From: JAAYZB01 sp937958685
Lineage (GTDB): Bacteria > Bacillota_I > Bacilli_A > Izemoplasmatales > Hujiaoplasmataceae
Assembly: GCA_036824265.1 (NCBI GenBank)
Contig: DAITAL010000025.1
Location: forward strand, 1 to 16,455
DNA length: 16,455 nucleotides
Reading direction: 5' to 3'
Shown here in pieces: positions 1-7,007 of this stretch (position 1 is the first letter of the stretch; every line of letters begins with the position of its first letter). Below the pieces are notes generated by a model, which was not told the origin of the DNA, did not search any database, and saw nothing but the letters and a program-made list of their open reading frames with translations. The translations under genes and the position numbers were made by a program.

Positions 1-168
1 AAGATGGGAAACCCGCCCCTTGTCCTTGTAGGTGACAAACTTGTCGCTGAGTTCATCATAAAAGAAGATTCCACAGGAATCATAGCCTCGGTATTCGAGC
101 TTGGCTAGGCCGGACAAAATGATGTCAGAGGCCTTGTTTTTGCCGATATATCCCACTATCCCGCACAT
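1..168 (-). CDS. glmS: Glutamine--fructose-6-phosphate aminotransferase, N-terminal part (runs off window)
   Basis: GlmS makes glucosamine-6-phosphate from fructose-6-phosphate and glutamine, the first committed step toward UDP-GlcNAc and the cell wall. The 56 visible residues begin MCGIVGYIGKNKASDI, with Cys2 as the expected N-terminal nucleophile of the class II glutaminase domain, followed by the family hallmark LEYRGYDSCGI (usually YRGYDSAGI). The gene continues beyond base 1; full GlmS is about 600 residues. The ATG at 166-168 is the only sensible start because Cys must follow Met. The ribosome binding site is weak (GCGGGGCG about 10 nt upstream). A strong promoter lies 34 nt upstream, giving a leader of only about 27 nt, too short for a glmS ribozyme. 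Confidence 0.93.
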   Translation of the reverse strand, partial: MCGIVGYIGKNKASDIILSGLAKLEYRGYDSCGIFFYDELSDKFVTYKDKGRVSHL

Positions 169-201
169 TGAGAACGCCCCGCTTCATCGAGAATATATAC
201 G

Positions 202-230
202 ATTATACCATTATCACAAAGCGATTTCAA
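202..230 (-). promoter_or_regulatory. sigma-A promoter of glmS
   Basis: On the minus strand, -35 TTGAAA (225-230), a 17-nt spacer and a perfect -10 TATAAT (202-207) preceded by TGG (extended -10). The predicted transcription start is near 195, about 27 nt before the glmS ATG. Confidence 0.85.
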
Positions 231-242
231 ACCCTTTTACGA

Positions 243-267
243 TAAAGAAGCGAAAACCCTCCAGGGT
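243..267 (-). terminator. weak candidate terminator after the ABC cassette
   Basis: On the minus strand ACCC-TGGA-GGGT is followed by TTTTCGCTTCTTT, 24 nt after the membrane gene's stop. The stem is only 4 bp, so this is a weak or leaky terminator at best; some read-through into glmS is possible. Confidence 0.25.
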
Positions 268-291
268 GCGACAGCGTCGGAATTTGCCGCT

Positions 292-1023
292 TCAGAAATC
301 TTTCCCCAGAGAGAGCAACAGCAAAATTACAGCTATGATTGAAGCACTAACAATATACCCATAGTCTTCACGGAAATACAAATAATCGCCGTGATGCTCG
401 ATCAAGTTGGGAATGATCGTGTTCAGGACGCGCAAGGCTTGGTTGTCTGCAATCGCGCTTCTAGTATCGTGCTGAGACAAGTACCAATACAACACCGTCG
501 GCAACATGAACGTCAGGTTATTGTCCACAAACACGAGCAAGACCCCTTGGAAAAGCGAAAAGAAACCCATCATGAGCGCCAACCTGAGAAATATGCTACC
601 GATCTTAATGAACGAGAACGCGTACGGCGACAGCGTCCGCGACAACAGATAGAAACTGAAGAACTGGCCGAATACAAAGGCAACTTCGCAGAAAAAGACC
701 GCCATGATCCTGGAGGCGATGGCGGCTAATTTGGAGCGCCTGGAATCGACAAGATAGACGAGATAGCCTGAACCCGACCGCGAGAAACCTTGCTGGGCAA
801 TACCGAGCGCCATGACGAGCAGAAAAAACTCGAGCAAAAAAACAATATCGGAAAGATAGACCGCCGCCGTTAGTTCACGATCACTATCGAGGATTCCGTG
901 ATCAAGTCCAAGGTCGCCGTAATAGATGTAAAAGCCGGCCAAGATCAACGAGGACAAGATCATGATCGCCACCGTCCTGCGATTGAGCAGATATTCGACA
1001 TGCAGGCTAAACATCGCCCGCAT
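292..1023 (-). CDS. ABC transporter integral membrane subunit, unassigned family
   Basis: The protein has 243 residues with about six hydrophobic segments: near residues 17-35, 58-80, 105-130, 138-165, a short one near 165-182, and a C-terminal helix near 222-240. This fits an ABC-2-like permease half, although I recognise no signature. Its ATG overlaps the last 17 nt of the ATPase gene, which argues that the two proteins work together. GGGGA lies about 8 nt upstream of the start; Met4 (1014) is an alternative. It is the last gene of the cassette starting at 3130. The partner function is inferred from context, and the substrate and direction of transport are unknown. Confidence 0.75.
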   Translation of the reverse strand: MRAMFSLHVEYLLNRRTVAIMILSSLILAGFYIYYGDLGLDHGILDSDRELTAAVYLSDIVFLLEFFLLVMALGIAQQGFSRSGSGYLVYLVDSRRSKLAAIASRIMAVFFCEVAFVFGQFFSFYLLSRTLSPYAFSFIKIGSIFLRLALMMGFFSLFQGVLLVFVDNNLTFMLPTVLYWYLSQHDTRSAIADNQALRVLNTIIPNLIEHHGDYLYFREDYGYIVSASIIAVILLLLSLGKDF

Positions 1024-1639
1024 CGGCCATTTCCCCGTTTTCTATGACATAGACTTTTTTGGCGTTTGCCCGGAATTTCTCCGGATAGTGGGTGGAGATG
1101 ATCACAAGTTTTGTGCGGGCATACGTCTTGATCCTTTCAATGAAGCGCTGCTGTGATTCGGCGTCCAATCCTTGGAGCGGCTCATCAAAAATGAGGATGT
1201 CGGGATCGTGCACAATCGCCTGCAACAGGTTGATCTTCTGCTTCATGCCGTTGGAGAGCACGCCAATCTGGCGGTTGACAAACTGCTCGAGTCCGAAGAT
1301 GCCGATTCCTTCCCTTAGGACCTGCCGGACCTTGGCGCCCTCTGTCTCCTTGAGCCGGCCCAAAAGCATGAGAAAATCAAGCATGCTCATGAAAGCCGGC
1401 ATGACATACTGCTCAGGCGCATACCCGATTTTCAAGTTGTCTCTCTCGATCGACCCCTCGTAGCGGCACAAGCCCATGATGCATCTGAGCAAGGTGGTTT
1501 TGCCGGAGCCGTTCTGTCCGACCAGCAGGTTGAGTCTGCCGGCCTCGAAACAGGTGGAGACGTTCTTGACGGCATAACCCGTCCGGTAACGTTTGGAGAC
1601 GTTACGAATAGTGATGGCGATAGCGGGAGATGTCCGCAT
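1007..1639 (-). CDS. ABC transporter ATP-binding protein
   Basis: A 210-residue cytoplasmic ATPase with every ABC motif in order: Walker A GQNGSGKT (41-48), Q-loop Gln77 in APEQYV, signature LSNGM (128-132, Met in place of the usual Gln), Walker B ILIFDEP (148-154), D-loop LQGLDAES and H-loop His184 in STHYPE. The compact single domain and an overlapping membrane gene suggest an ABC-2 or drug/peptide-export type transporter rather than an importer, since no solute-binding lipoprotein was identified. I chose the ATG at 1639 because GGAGG (1646-1650) sits 6 nt before it; the adjacent ATG at 1642 is only 3 nt from GGAGG, and the open frame reaches 1693. It overlaps the upstream gene by 38 nt. 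Confidence 0.92.
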   Translation of the reverse strand: MRTSPAIAITIRNVSKRYRTGYAVKNVSTCFEAGRLNLLVGQNGSGKTTLLRCIMGLCRYEGSIERDNLKIGYAPEQYVMPAFMSMLDFLMLLGRLKETEGAKVRQVLREGIGIFGLEQFVNRQIGVLSNGMKQKINLLQAIVHDPDILIFDEPLQGLDAESQQRFIERIKTYARTKLVIISTHYPEKFRANAKKVYVIENGEMADAGDV

Positions 1640-2498
1640 CATCGACCTCCGCAAAAAAAGGTTTGCGAAAATATTGAAAATCGTCGATCGCATATACTAG
1701 GTCCACGCCAAGATATCGGTAGTGGATCAGAAGGGGAAACCGGGAGAAGGCGATACCGCTTGAGCCATCGATAAGCGGAAAGCGGTACAATCCGCTTTCC
1801 CCAAGCATGATACCGCCGGATGGCGAGGAAGCGGGCGGCATCCGCTCTGCCCCGTCCGGATCTAGAAGGACACCGCCAGCAAGATCGAGTGAGACACCTC
1901 GAAGACAGAGTTCGATCATGGTGATCGTCAGCGATCCCAGGACCCGCGGCTCCAGTCCGATCACGAGCGCCACGAGGCGCTCTCTGCCGTCAAGATGAAC
2001 GGTTTCGCCGTACAACCGGAAAAAATCGATATGCGTCGCCGGCGCCACGGGCGCAAACACCAAGCTCAAATCGCCGATCGCAAGCGACATCTCGACCCCA
2101 TTGCGGTAGTCAAGCTCGAATTTGGCTTCATGAACGTCAAGTCTTCCCGACGTTAGATAAACCTCTTGCCAGTCAAGAAGAAAATGGTAGACCAGATATT
2201 CATTTCCCCGATACATTGTCGTCTCGCCAGGCACAACCGCCGCAACCGTCATGGCGAGCGAGACGTCGTCACCGACGATTCTGGCTCCGACGATATTGGC
2301 TCTCTCCGTCAGAAACGTCTCGCCATGGCTGAGGAAAAGCGTCAATTCCAACGTCTCTTCCGCTGAGGTGACCAAAAAGGCCCGATTCTCCCTGATCGCC
2401 AGGACCTCGACCTCGCTTGGCGGCGCTGTTTCCGTCAACACCAAGATGGCGGAGACACACGCGAAAACCGCCAACACCCCATAGACCGCCTTGCGCAT
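1602..2498 (-). CDS. membrane-anchored or secreted protein of unknown function
   Basis: The 298-residue protein starts with a short basic end (MRK) and a hydrophobic stretch at about residues 4-24 (VYGVLAVFACVSAILVLT), so it is probably anchored by one N-terminal helix with the rest outside the cell. The remainder alternates hydrophobic and polar residues in a beta-rich manner and has no motif I recognise. The open frame extends upstream to 2777, but that part lies inside the preceding gene. The ATG at 2498 is preceded by AAGGAA and shares one base with the upstream stop (TGATG), typical of translational coupling. It is the second gene of the four-gene cassette, so a role with the ABC pair is likely but unproven. 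Confidence 0.8.
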   Translation of the reverse strand: MRKAVYGVLAVFACVSAILVLTETAPPSEVEVLAIRENRAFLVTSAEETLELTLFLSHGETFLTERANIVGARIVGDDVSLAMTVAAVVPGETTMYRGNEYLVYHFLLDWQEVYLTSGRLDVHEAKFELDYRNGVEMSLAIGDLSLVFAPVAPATHIDFFRLYGETVHLDGRERLVALVIGLEPRVLGSLTITMIELCLRGVSLDLAGGVLLDPDGAERMPPASSPSGGIMLGESGLYRFPLIDGSSGIAFSRFPLLIHYRYLGVDLVYAIDDFQYFRKPFFAEVDDADISRYRHHYS

Positions 2499-3130
2499 CA
2501 GATTCGTTCCTTGATGATCTCGTAGTATTCGGTGTTGACGGTGAAGGTCTCCCAGCCGCCTTGTTTGGTTTCGATCCAGAAGAGATAATGCTTGGCGACA
2601 CCGTTGCTGATTTCCCCCTTGCCCCTCGTGACGATCGTCACGTAGGTTTTCGGGTCGACGATGATGACAAATTGATACTTCTCCGAGGTGCTGAGCGTGG
2701 TCGAGTAGTTGACACTCGCCTTGATGTCCGCGTCCAGCGATCCGTCGAACTTCTTCTTTCCGCCCTTGAGCTTGCACCCGATCGAGCCTGAAGCGCTGAT
2801 TTGAAATTTGGTCTCTTCTTTCGTGGACAGCTCGATCTCATGCTTGATGGTGCTGAACCCGTTGTTGTAGATCCTGAGTTTAGTCTCCGAGACAAACTCG
2901 ACCGGCTCGTTTTTCATGATGATGACATGCTTCCAGCCGATGAATCGGTTCTTGACGATTTTCGCGTAGTTGGCCTGATAGATCTGATCAGTATATTCCT
3001 TGAGCATCAAGGCCTCGTCATTGTCAAAGACAATTTCCTGATAAGTCAGGTATTCCTCCCCTAGGACCCTCGTGTTCGCCAAGACCAAAAACGCCAACAG
3101 AAACAAGAGGAGCGTTATCAGTTTGCGCAT
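2498..3130 (-). CDS. secreted beta-rich protein, unknown; possibly aerolysin-like
   Basis: A 210-residue protein with a classical signal peptide: MRK, a hydrophobic core (LITLLLFLLAFLVLA) and a likely cleavage near residues 24-25 (VLG-EE). The mature part is rich in Ser, Thr, Lys and Val. Residues about 85-180 hold long amphipathic strands around a Gly/Lys-rich turn (KLKGGKKKFDG), then SVNYSTTLSTSEKYQFVIIV and a strand ending TYVTIVTRGKGEI. This resembles the stem and flanking strands of aerolysin/ETX-MTX2 pore-forming proteins in pattern only, with no diagnostic motif. The ATG at 3130 follows AGGAGG by 7 nt, inside a hairpin. It heads a cassette with a membrane protein and an ABC pair. Confidence 0.8.
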   Translation of the reverse strand: MRKLITLLLFLLAFLVLANTRVLGEEYLTYQEIVFDNDEALMLKEYTDQIYQANYAKIVKNRFIGWKHVIIMKNEPVEFVSETKLRIYNNGFSTIKHEIELSTKEETKFQISASGSIGCKLKGGKKKFDGSLDADIKASVNYSTTLSTSEKYQFVIIVDPKTYVTIVTRGKGEISNGVAKHYLFWIETKQGGWETFTVNTEYYEIIKERI

Positions 3131-3172
3131 AAAAAAACCTCCTTTTGACCATATAATACGTCAAAGGAGGTT
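3131..3172 (-). terminator. terminator-shaped hairpin holding the ribosome binding site of the 3130 gene
   Basis: AACCTCCTTTGAC (3160-3172 read on the minus strand) pairs with GTCAAAAGGAGGTT (3136-3149), about 13 bp with one bulged base and a 10-nt loop. It is followed by T residues down to the ATG at 3130. It starts 15 nt after the patatin gene stop and looks like an intrinsic terminator for that operon, but its 3' arm is the AAGGAGG of the next gene, so read-through transcripts would have a masked ribosome binding site. Confidence 0.7.
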
Positions 3173-3183
3173 CGATCCTGGAA

Positions 3184-3192
3184 ATTTTACCA
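3184..3192 (-). promoter_or_regulatory. possible extended -10 promoter of the ABC cassette
   Basis: On the minus strand TGGTAAAAT (TGn plus TAAAAT) overlaps the last codon and stop of the patatin gene. No good -35 at 16-18 nt spacing is seen; TTGCGG lies 20 nt upstream. If used, transcription would begin near 3176-3179, placing the hairpin at the very 5' end of the cassette mRNA. Confidence 0.35.
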
Positions 3193-4002
3193 GATCGGAG
3201 ACGGTATTTCCGCAATCACGGCCGCGGCATCACGATAACCGAGCTCGAATAGTTTCCTGGACCGTTCCGGATCAAAATTGAGCAAGGCGCCCAGTGACCT
3301 GCGGTGTTTGATCTCCACGAACCTGACACCGGGATAATTGTCCTTACGGATAATGTTGAGCAAGTGCAGATGGATGACAAAGATGAGATCGCATCCGGCT
3401 TCGACCAGCGGTTTGACGGGCACGTTGTCGTAGACACCGCCGTCGTAATACTCGCGATTGGCGAGCGAGACCGCCGGAAAGACGACGGGAATCGAACAGG
3501 AGGCGAGCAACATTTGCTTCAACACTGCATCAGGTTGCCCGGAAACCGGCATGTAGACCGCCTGTGAATCGCGTTTGAGATAATGCTGGTAACTGCTCTT
3601 GAGGAGGCCGAAGAGGCCTTCGTCGAGGTAGCCTCCCTGCGACAGGGTCACATATACTTCCTGAGACCGCAATTTGTCGTAGTCGAGGGCTTCGTCGATC
3701 ATGGAGGCCAGCTGGTCGATTTTGAAAACGCCGTTGTCGACGAATGCCGTGCGCTCCCTGATGATCCGCTTGAACAAACTTTCGCTGTTGCGCAGGGCGT
3801 CTGCGGGAACGTTCAGCCACAAGGAGTAGACTTCGGCGACGGACTTGGTGGCGAGCATCGCCGCATTGACGGAGCCGATCGACGTTCCGGAGTAAGCATC
3901 CACTTGCGCCAGTATGCCATGCTCTTCCAATACTTTGGCGGCGCCAATCTGGAAGGCGCCCCGCGCCCCACCGCCGGCCAGGCACAAACCGATCTTAGGC
4001 AT
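3187..4002 (-). CDS. patatin-like phospholipase (RssA/YqhO-type)
   Basis: A 271-residue serine acyl hydrolase of the patatin family, expected to hydrolyse acyl chains from phospholipids or related lipids. Visible motifs: oxyanion-hole GGGARG (10-15), nucleophile elbow GTSIG with Ser41, and the DG dyad with Asp187 in YYDGGVYDNVPV. Length and layout match small bacterial stand-alone patatins without added domains; no signal peptide is seen, so it is probably cytosolic or peripheral at the membrane. Its ATG overlaps the last 8 nt of mnmA (ATGCCTAA), and GAGGGGGA is close upstream, so it is translated as the last gene of the nadD operon. The physiological substrate cannot be read from sequence. 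Confidence 0.92.
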   Translation of the reverse strand: MPKIGLCLAGGGARGAFQIGAAKVLEEHGILAQVDAYSGTSIGSVNAAMLATKSVAEVYSLWLNVPADALRNSESLFKRIIRERTAFVDNGVFKIDQLASMIDEALDYDKLRSQEVYVTLSQGGYLDEGLFGLLKSSYQHYLKRDSQAVYMPVSGQPDAVLKQMLLASCSIPVVFPAVSLANREYYDGGVYDNVPVKPLVEAGCDLIFVIHLHLLNIIRKDNYPGVRFVEIKHRRSLGALLNFDPERSRKLFELGYRDAAAVIAEIPSPIW

Positions 4003-5140
4003 GGAAATCCCCCTCGTGACGACGCTCGTCGTTCATGAAGACCGCAGCGATCGTCCCGCCTCCCAGGCAAACTTCGCCATCATAAACGACACAAGCTTGT
4101 CCCGGCGTCACGGCGCGGGATGTGGAAGGATAACAGACTTGCACCCGCTGATCGGGCAAATAGGTCAAAGTGACCTGCACGTCCCTTTGCCGATAGCGGA
4201 ACTTGGCGGAAAGCGGTGACCTCGCAGCTGGCGCTTCGTTGATCCAGTTGATATCGGTAAGGATGCACCGATTGGAGTAGAGCAGGGGATGATCATAGCC
4301 TTGGGCGAGATAAAGTTCGTTGCGGCTGAGATCCTTGCCCGTGACGAACCACGGATCATTGCCATACTTGCGGCTGCCGCCGATATGCAGACCTCGCCGT
4401 TGGCCGATCGTGTAGTACATCAGACCCTCATGCGTGCCGATGATTGTTTTGTCATGGGCGATGATCGCCCCCGGCTTTGCCGGCAGGTAATTGGCGATGA
4501 AGGCGGAAAAGTGCCGCTCACCGATGAAACAGATCCCGGTCGAATCCTTTTTACCCGCAACCAGCATGCCCGCCGCTTCGGCGATTTTCCGCACCTCAGT
4601 CTTGTTCAGTTCGCCGATGGGAAACAGGGTGCTTTCCAGCTGGCTTTGTGTCAATTGACAGAGAAAGTAACTTTGGTCTTTGTTGCGGTCAACACCGCGG
4701 AGGAGCCAGGTGCCGGTCGCTGTCGCCGTCGTTCTCGCATAATGACCCATCGCAATCTTGTCGGCGCCAAGTGATTTCGCAATCTGAAGGAAAGCGGAAA
4801 ACTTGATATGCTTGTTGCAGAGGATATCGGGATTGGGCGTCCGCCCCTGGCGCAATTCGCTCAAAAAGACGGAAAACACGTTTTGCCAGTATTCATCCAC
4901 GAAATCATGTCGGTGAAGTTTGATGCCCAAGCTCTCGGCGACGCGGACAGCGTCAAGATAATCTTCTTCCTGTGGACAAACATCCCGACCGAGATCGGGA
5001 TTGCCCAAAAGGTCATTGTTGATGGCCGAGTCCCAGTTGCGCATGTACAAAGCCTCGACATCGTATCCTTGCCGCTTCAATAACAAAGCAGCGACGCTGG
5101 AATCGACGCCGCCGCTCAAACCAACGATAATCTTCATCAT
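3995..5140 (-). CDS. mnmA: tRNA-specific 2-thiouridylase MnmA
   Basis: MnmA adds sulfur to C2 of the wobble uridine (s2U34) in tRNAs for Glu, Gln and Lys, using ATP to activate the base and a persulfide sulfur. The 381 residues are normal for the family. The N-terminal ATP pyrophosphatase loop is SGGVDSS (9-15), the first catalytic cysteine is Cys108 in TPNPDILCN and the second is Cys204 in STGICFIGER; the central MGHYAR and the C-terminal beta-barrel (from about residue 290) are present. Two ATGs lie at the start (5140 and 5137), with GGTAGGT just upstream. It starts 6 nt after the nadE stop and overlaps the patatin gene. Confidence 0.97.
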   Translation of the reverse strand: MMKIIVGLSGGVDSSVAALLLKRQGYDVEALYMRNWDSAINNDLLGNPDLGRDVCPQEEDYLDAVRVAESLGIKLHRHDFVDEYWQNVFSVFLSELRQGRTPNPDILCNKHIKFSAFLQIAKSLGADKIAMGHYARTTATATGTWLLRGVDRNKDQSYFLCQLTQSQLESTLFPIGELNKTEVRKIAEAAGMLVAGKKDSTGICFIGERHFSAFIANYLPAKPGAIIAHDKTIIGTHEGLMYYTIGQRRGLHIGGSRKYGNDPWFVTGKDLSRNELYLAQGYDHPLLYSNRCILTDINWINEAPAARSPLSAKFRYRQRDVQVTLTYLPDQRVQVCYPSTSRAVTPGQACVVYDGEVCLGGGTIAAVFMNDERRHEGDFHA

Positions 5141-5146
5141 GGATAC

Positions 5147-7003
5147 CTACCGTTTGACATCCGAAGGCATGCGAAAATCGCTCCGGGAAGAGAGAGCGAC
5201 CTCAAGGATCTTCGGAGCGTCGGGGCTTGCCTGGCGTTTATATTGCTGGGAATAGAAGCGCTTGAAGAAATTGTCCGTATAGGCAGTTGCCTGTTCCTCG
5301 TCGAGTCCAAAAACACTCTTGAGCAAATAGATGATCCGCGCTTCGATATCCCCGCAGGCAAGGAAGCGGTAGAGGATGAAGTCGTTGATCTCATATTTGC
5401 CGATTTGGGACTCGGTCGCCTGATCTTTCTTCAGTTCCGGGGAGATCGGTGTGGCAACGATATCTTCGAGGCAAGCGCTGACATCGCCGCTGAAGACATG
5501 TTCGGCGAAACTGCGGATCATGAATCTGACCAGTGTCTTGGGGAGTCCGGCATTGACGTTGTACATGCTCATCTGGTCGCCGTTGTAAGTGGACCAGCCA
5601 AGGGCGATTTCCGATAGATCTCCGGTACCGAGGACGATCCCCTCAACCTGGTTCGCCAGATTCATGAGCGCCATCGTCCGGGCGCGGGCCTGCGCGTTCT
5701 CATAGGTGGTGTCTTCGGTGACGCCATCATGGCCGATGAGGTTCAGATGATCGATCACGTGCTCCTTGAGGTTGATGGCCTTTTTGGTCACCCCGAGGGC
5801 ATCGATCAGTTTGGTGGCGTTGTTGCTGGTTCTTTCGCTGGTGGCGAGCGCCGGCATCGTCACAGCGATGATGCCCTTGCGGTCGAGCTGCAGCGTATCG
5901 AAGGCCTTGCAGGCGACAAGGAGCGCCAAGGCCGAGTCCAGGCCGCCGGAAACGCCGATCAGGAGCTTTCGATATTCGAGGTGGCGCATCCGTTTGGCCA
6001 AACCGTAGATCTGGATGGATGCAATCTTCTCGAATTTCCGCTTGGGGTCCGTCTTGGGTACAAACGGCAGGGAATCGAGCGGCTCGGTGAAACTGAATCC
6101 GGAAGTCTCCGTGATGGTCACGGGCACATTCTGATAGACGAACCGGTATTTCAGGATTGAATCCCGGAAGGAGGAATTGTTGCGGCGCTCGTGCTGGATC
6201 CGGGGAATGTCGATGTCCGCATAGAGAATATTGGTCTCGAGGGAGAAAATCTCGGCCTCGCGGAGGATGATCCCGTTTTGGGCAACGATGTTGTGCCCGG
6301 AAAAGACGGTGTCGCTGGAGGATTCGGATGCTCCGGCGGAGCAATAGAGATAAATGCCGGAATTCTTCCGCGAGTGCTCGGCAACAGCGTTGCGGCGGAT
6401 TTCCTCTTTCCCCAGCGTTTCGTTGGAAGCACTGATGTTGATGATGATGTTGGCGCCGTTGACGCTCATCAGATTGCCCGGGGTGATCGTCGCCCACATG
6501 TCCTCACAGACCTCAACGCCGAAACGAATGTCGCCGGCGGTGAAAATCAGGTTGCCAAAGGGGATTTCCTGATCGAAGGCGTGAATCGTCTTAATCTTTT
6601 CGATGACGTCCAAACCACTTTTGAACCAACGCTTTTCATAGTACTCCCTGGTGCTGGGCAAGTATGACTTGGGAACGACGCCGAGGATCCTGTCCTGTTG
6701 GATCACCATGGCGGCGTTTAAGGCCATTTCTTCGACAATGAGCGGCAAACCGCAGACAACGATACCCGAAAACGAGTTGTGTTTGAGAAAAAAGCGGACG
6801 GCGGCGTCGACGTCGTCATAAAGTGTTTTCAGGAAAAAGAGGTCATTGCAGGTGTACCCTGTGATACCCAATTCGGGAAACACGGCGATGGCGCTGGGAT
6901 TGTCCTTGAGCGCGGCCAACATTTCCCTGACATTGAATTCCGGATTGCCGACTTCGAGTTTGGGCGAAATCAGGCTCACTTTCAAAAACCCGTTGTTGTA
7001 CAT
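5147..7003 (-). CDS. nadE: glutamine-dependent NAD+ synthetase
   Basis: This enzyme performs the last step of NAD synthesis, amidating nicotinic acid adenine dinucleotide with ammonia from glutamine. The 618 residues form the two-domain type. An N-terminal nitrilase-fold glutaminase has the triad Glu44 (FPELGITGY), Lys112 (VPKSYLP) and Cys166 (VEVCEDMW). The C-terminal synthetase has the pyrophosphatase loop SGGLDS (352-357) and the GTGDLSEIALGW and NAGLPKTL motifs. The short ammonia-dependent NadE of Bacillus (about 270 residues) lacks the first domain. GAGGG lies about 7 nt before the ATG. The gene follows nadD by 4 nt, so successive pathway enzymes are co-expressed. Confidence 0.97.
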   Translation of the reverse strand: MYNNGFLKVSLISPKLEVGNPEFNVREMLAALKDNPSAIAVFPELGITGYTCNDLFFLKTLYDDVDAAVRFFLKHNSFSGIVVCGLPLIVEEMALNAAMVIQQDRILGVVPKSYLPSTREYYEKRWFKSGLDVIEKIKTIHAFDQEIPFGNLIFTAGDIRFGVEVCEDMWATITPGNLMSVNGANIIINISASNETLGKEEIRRNAVAEHSRKNSGIYLYCSAGASESSSDTVFSGHNIVAQNGIILREAEIFSLETNILYADIDIPRIQHERRNNSSFRDSILKYRFVYQNVPVTITETSGFSFTEPLDSLPFVPKTDPKRKFEKIASIQIYGLAKRMRHLEYRKLLIGVSGGLDSALALLVACKAFDTLQLDRKGIIAVTMPALATSERTSNNATKLIDALGVTKKAINLKEHVIDHLNLIGHDGVTEDTTYENAQARARTMALMNLANQVEGIVLGTGDLSEIALGWSTYNGDQMSMYNVNAGLPKTLVRFMIRSFAEHVFSGDVSACLEDIVATPISPELKKDQATESQIGKYEINDFILYRFLACGDIEARIIYLLKSVFGLDEEQATAYTDNFFKRFYSQQYKRQASPDAPKILEVALSSRSDFRMPSDVKR

Positions 7004-7007
7004 TGGC

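Noticed and set aside
169..291. A glmS ribozyme or other long riboswitch before glmS
   Set aside because: The promoter is within 34 nt of the ATG and I found no conserved core in the spacer.
2499..2777. Upstream extension of the 298-residue protein to 2777
   Set aside because: The added 93 residues lie entirely within the preceding gene in another frame and are Arg/Gln/His-rich as expected of a shadow. The ATG at 2498, with AAGGAA and the TGATG overlap, is followed by a proper hydrophobic N terminus.
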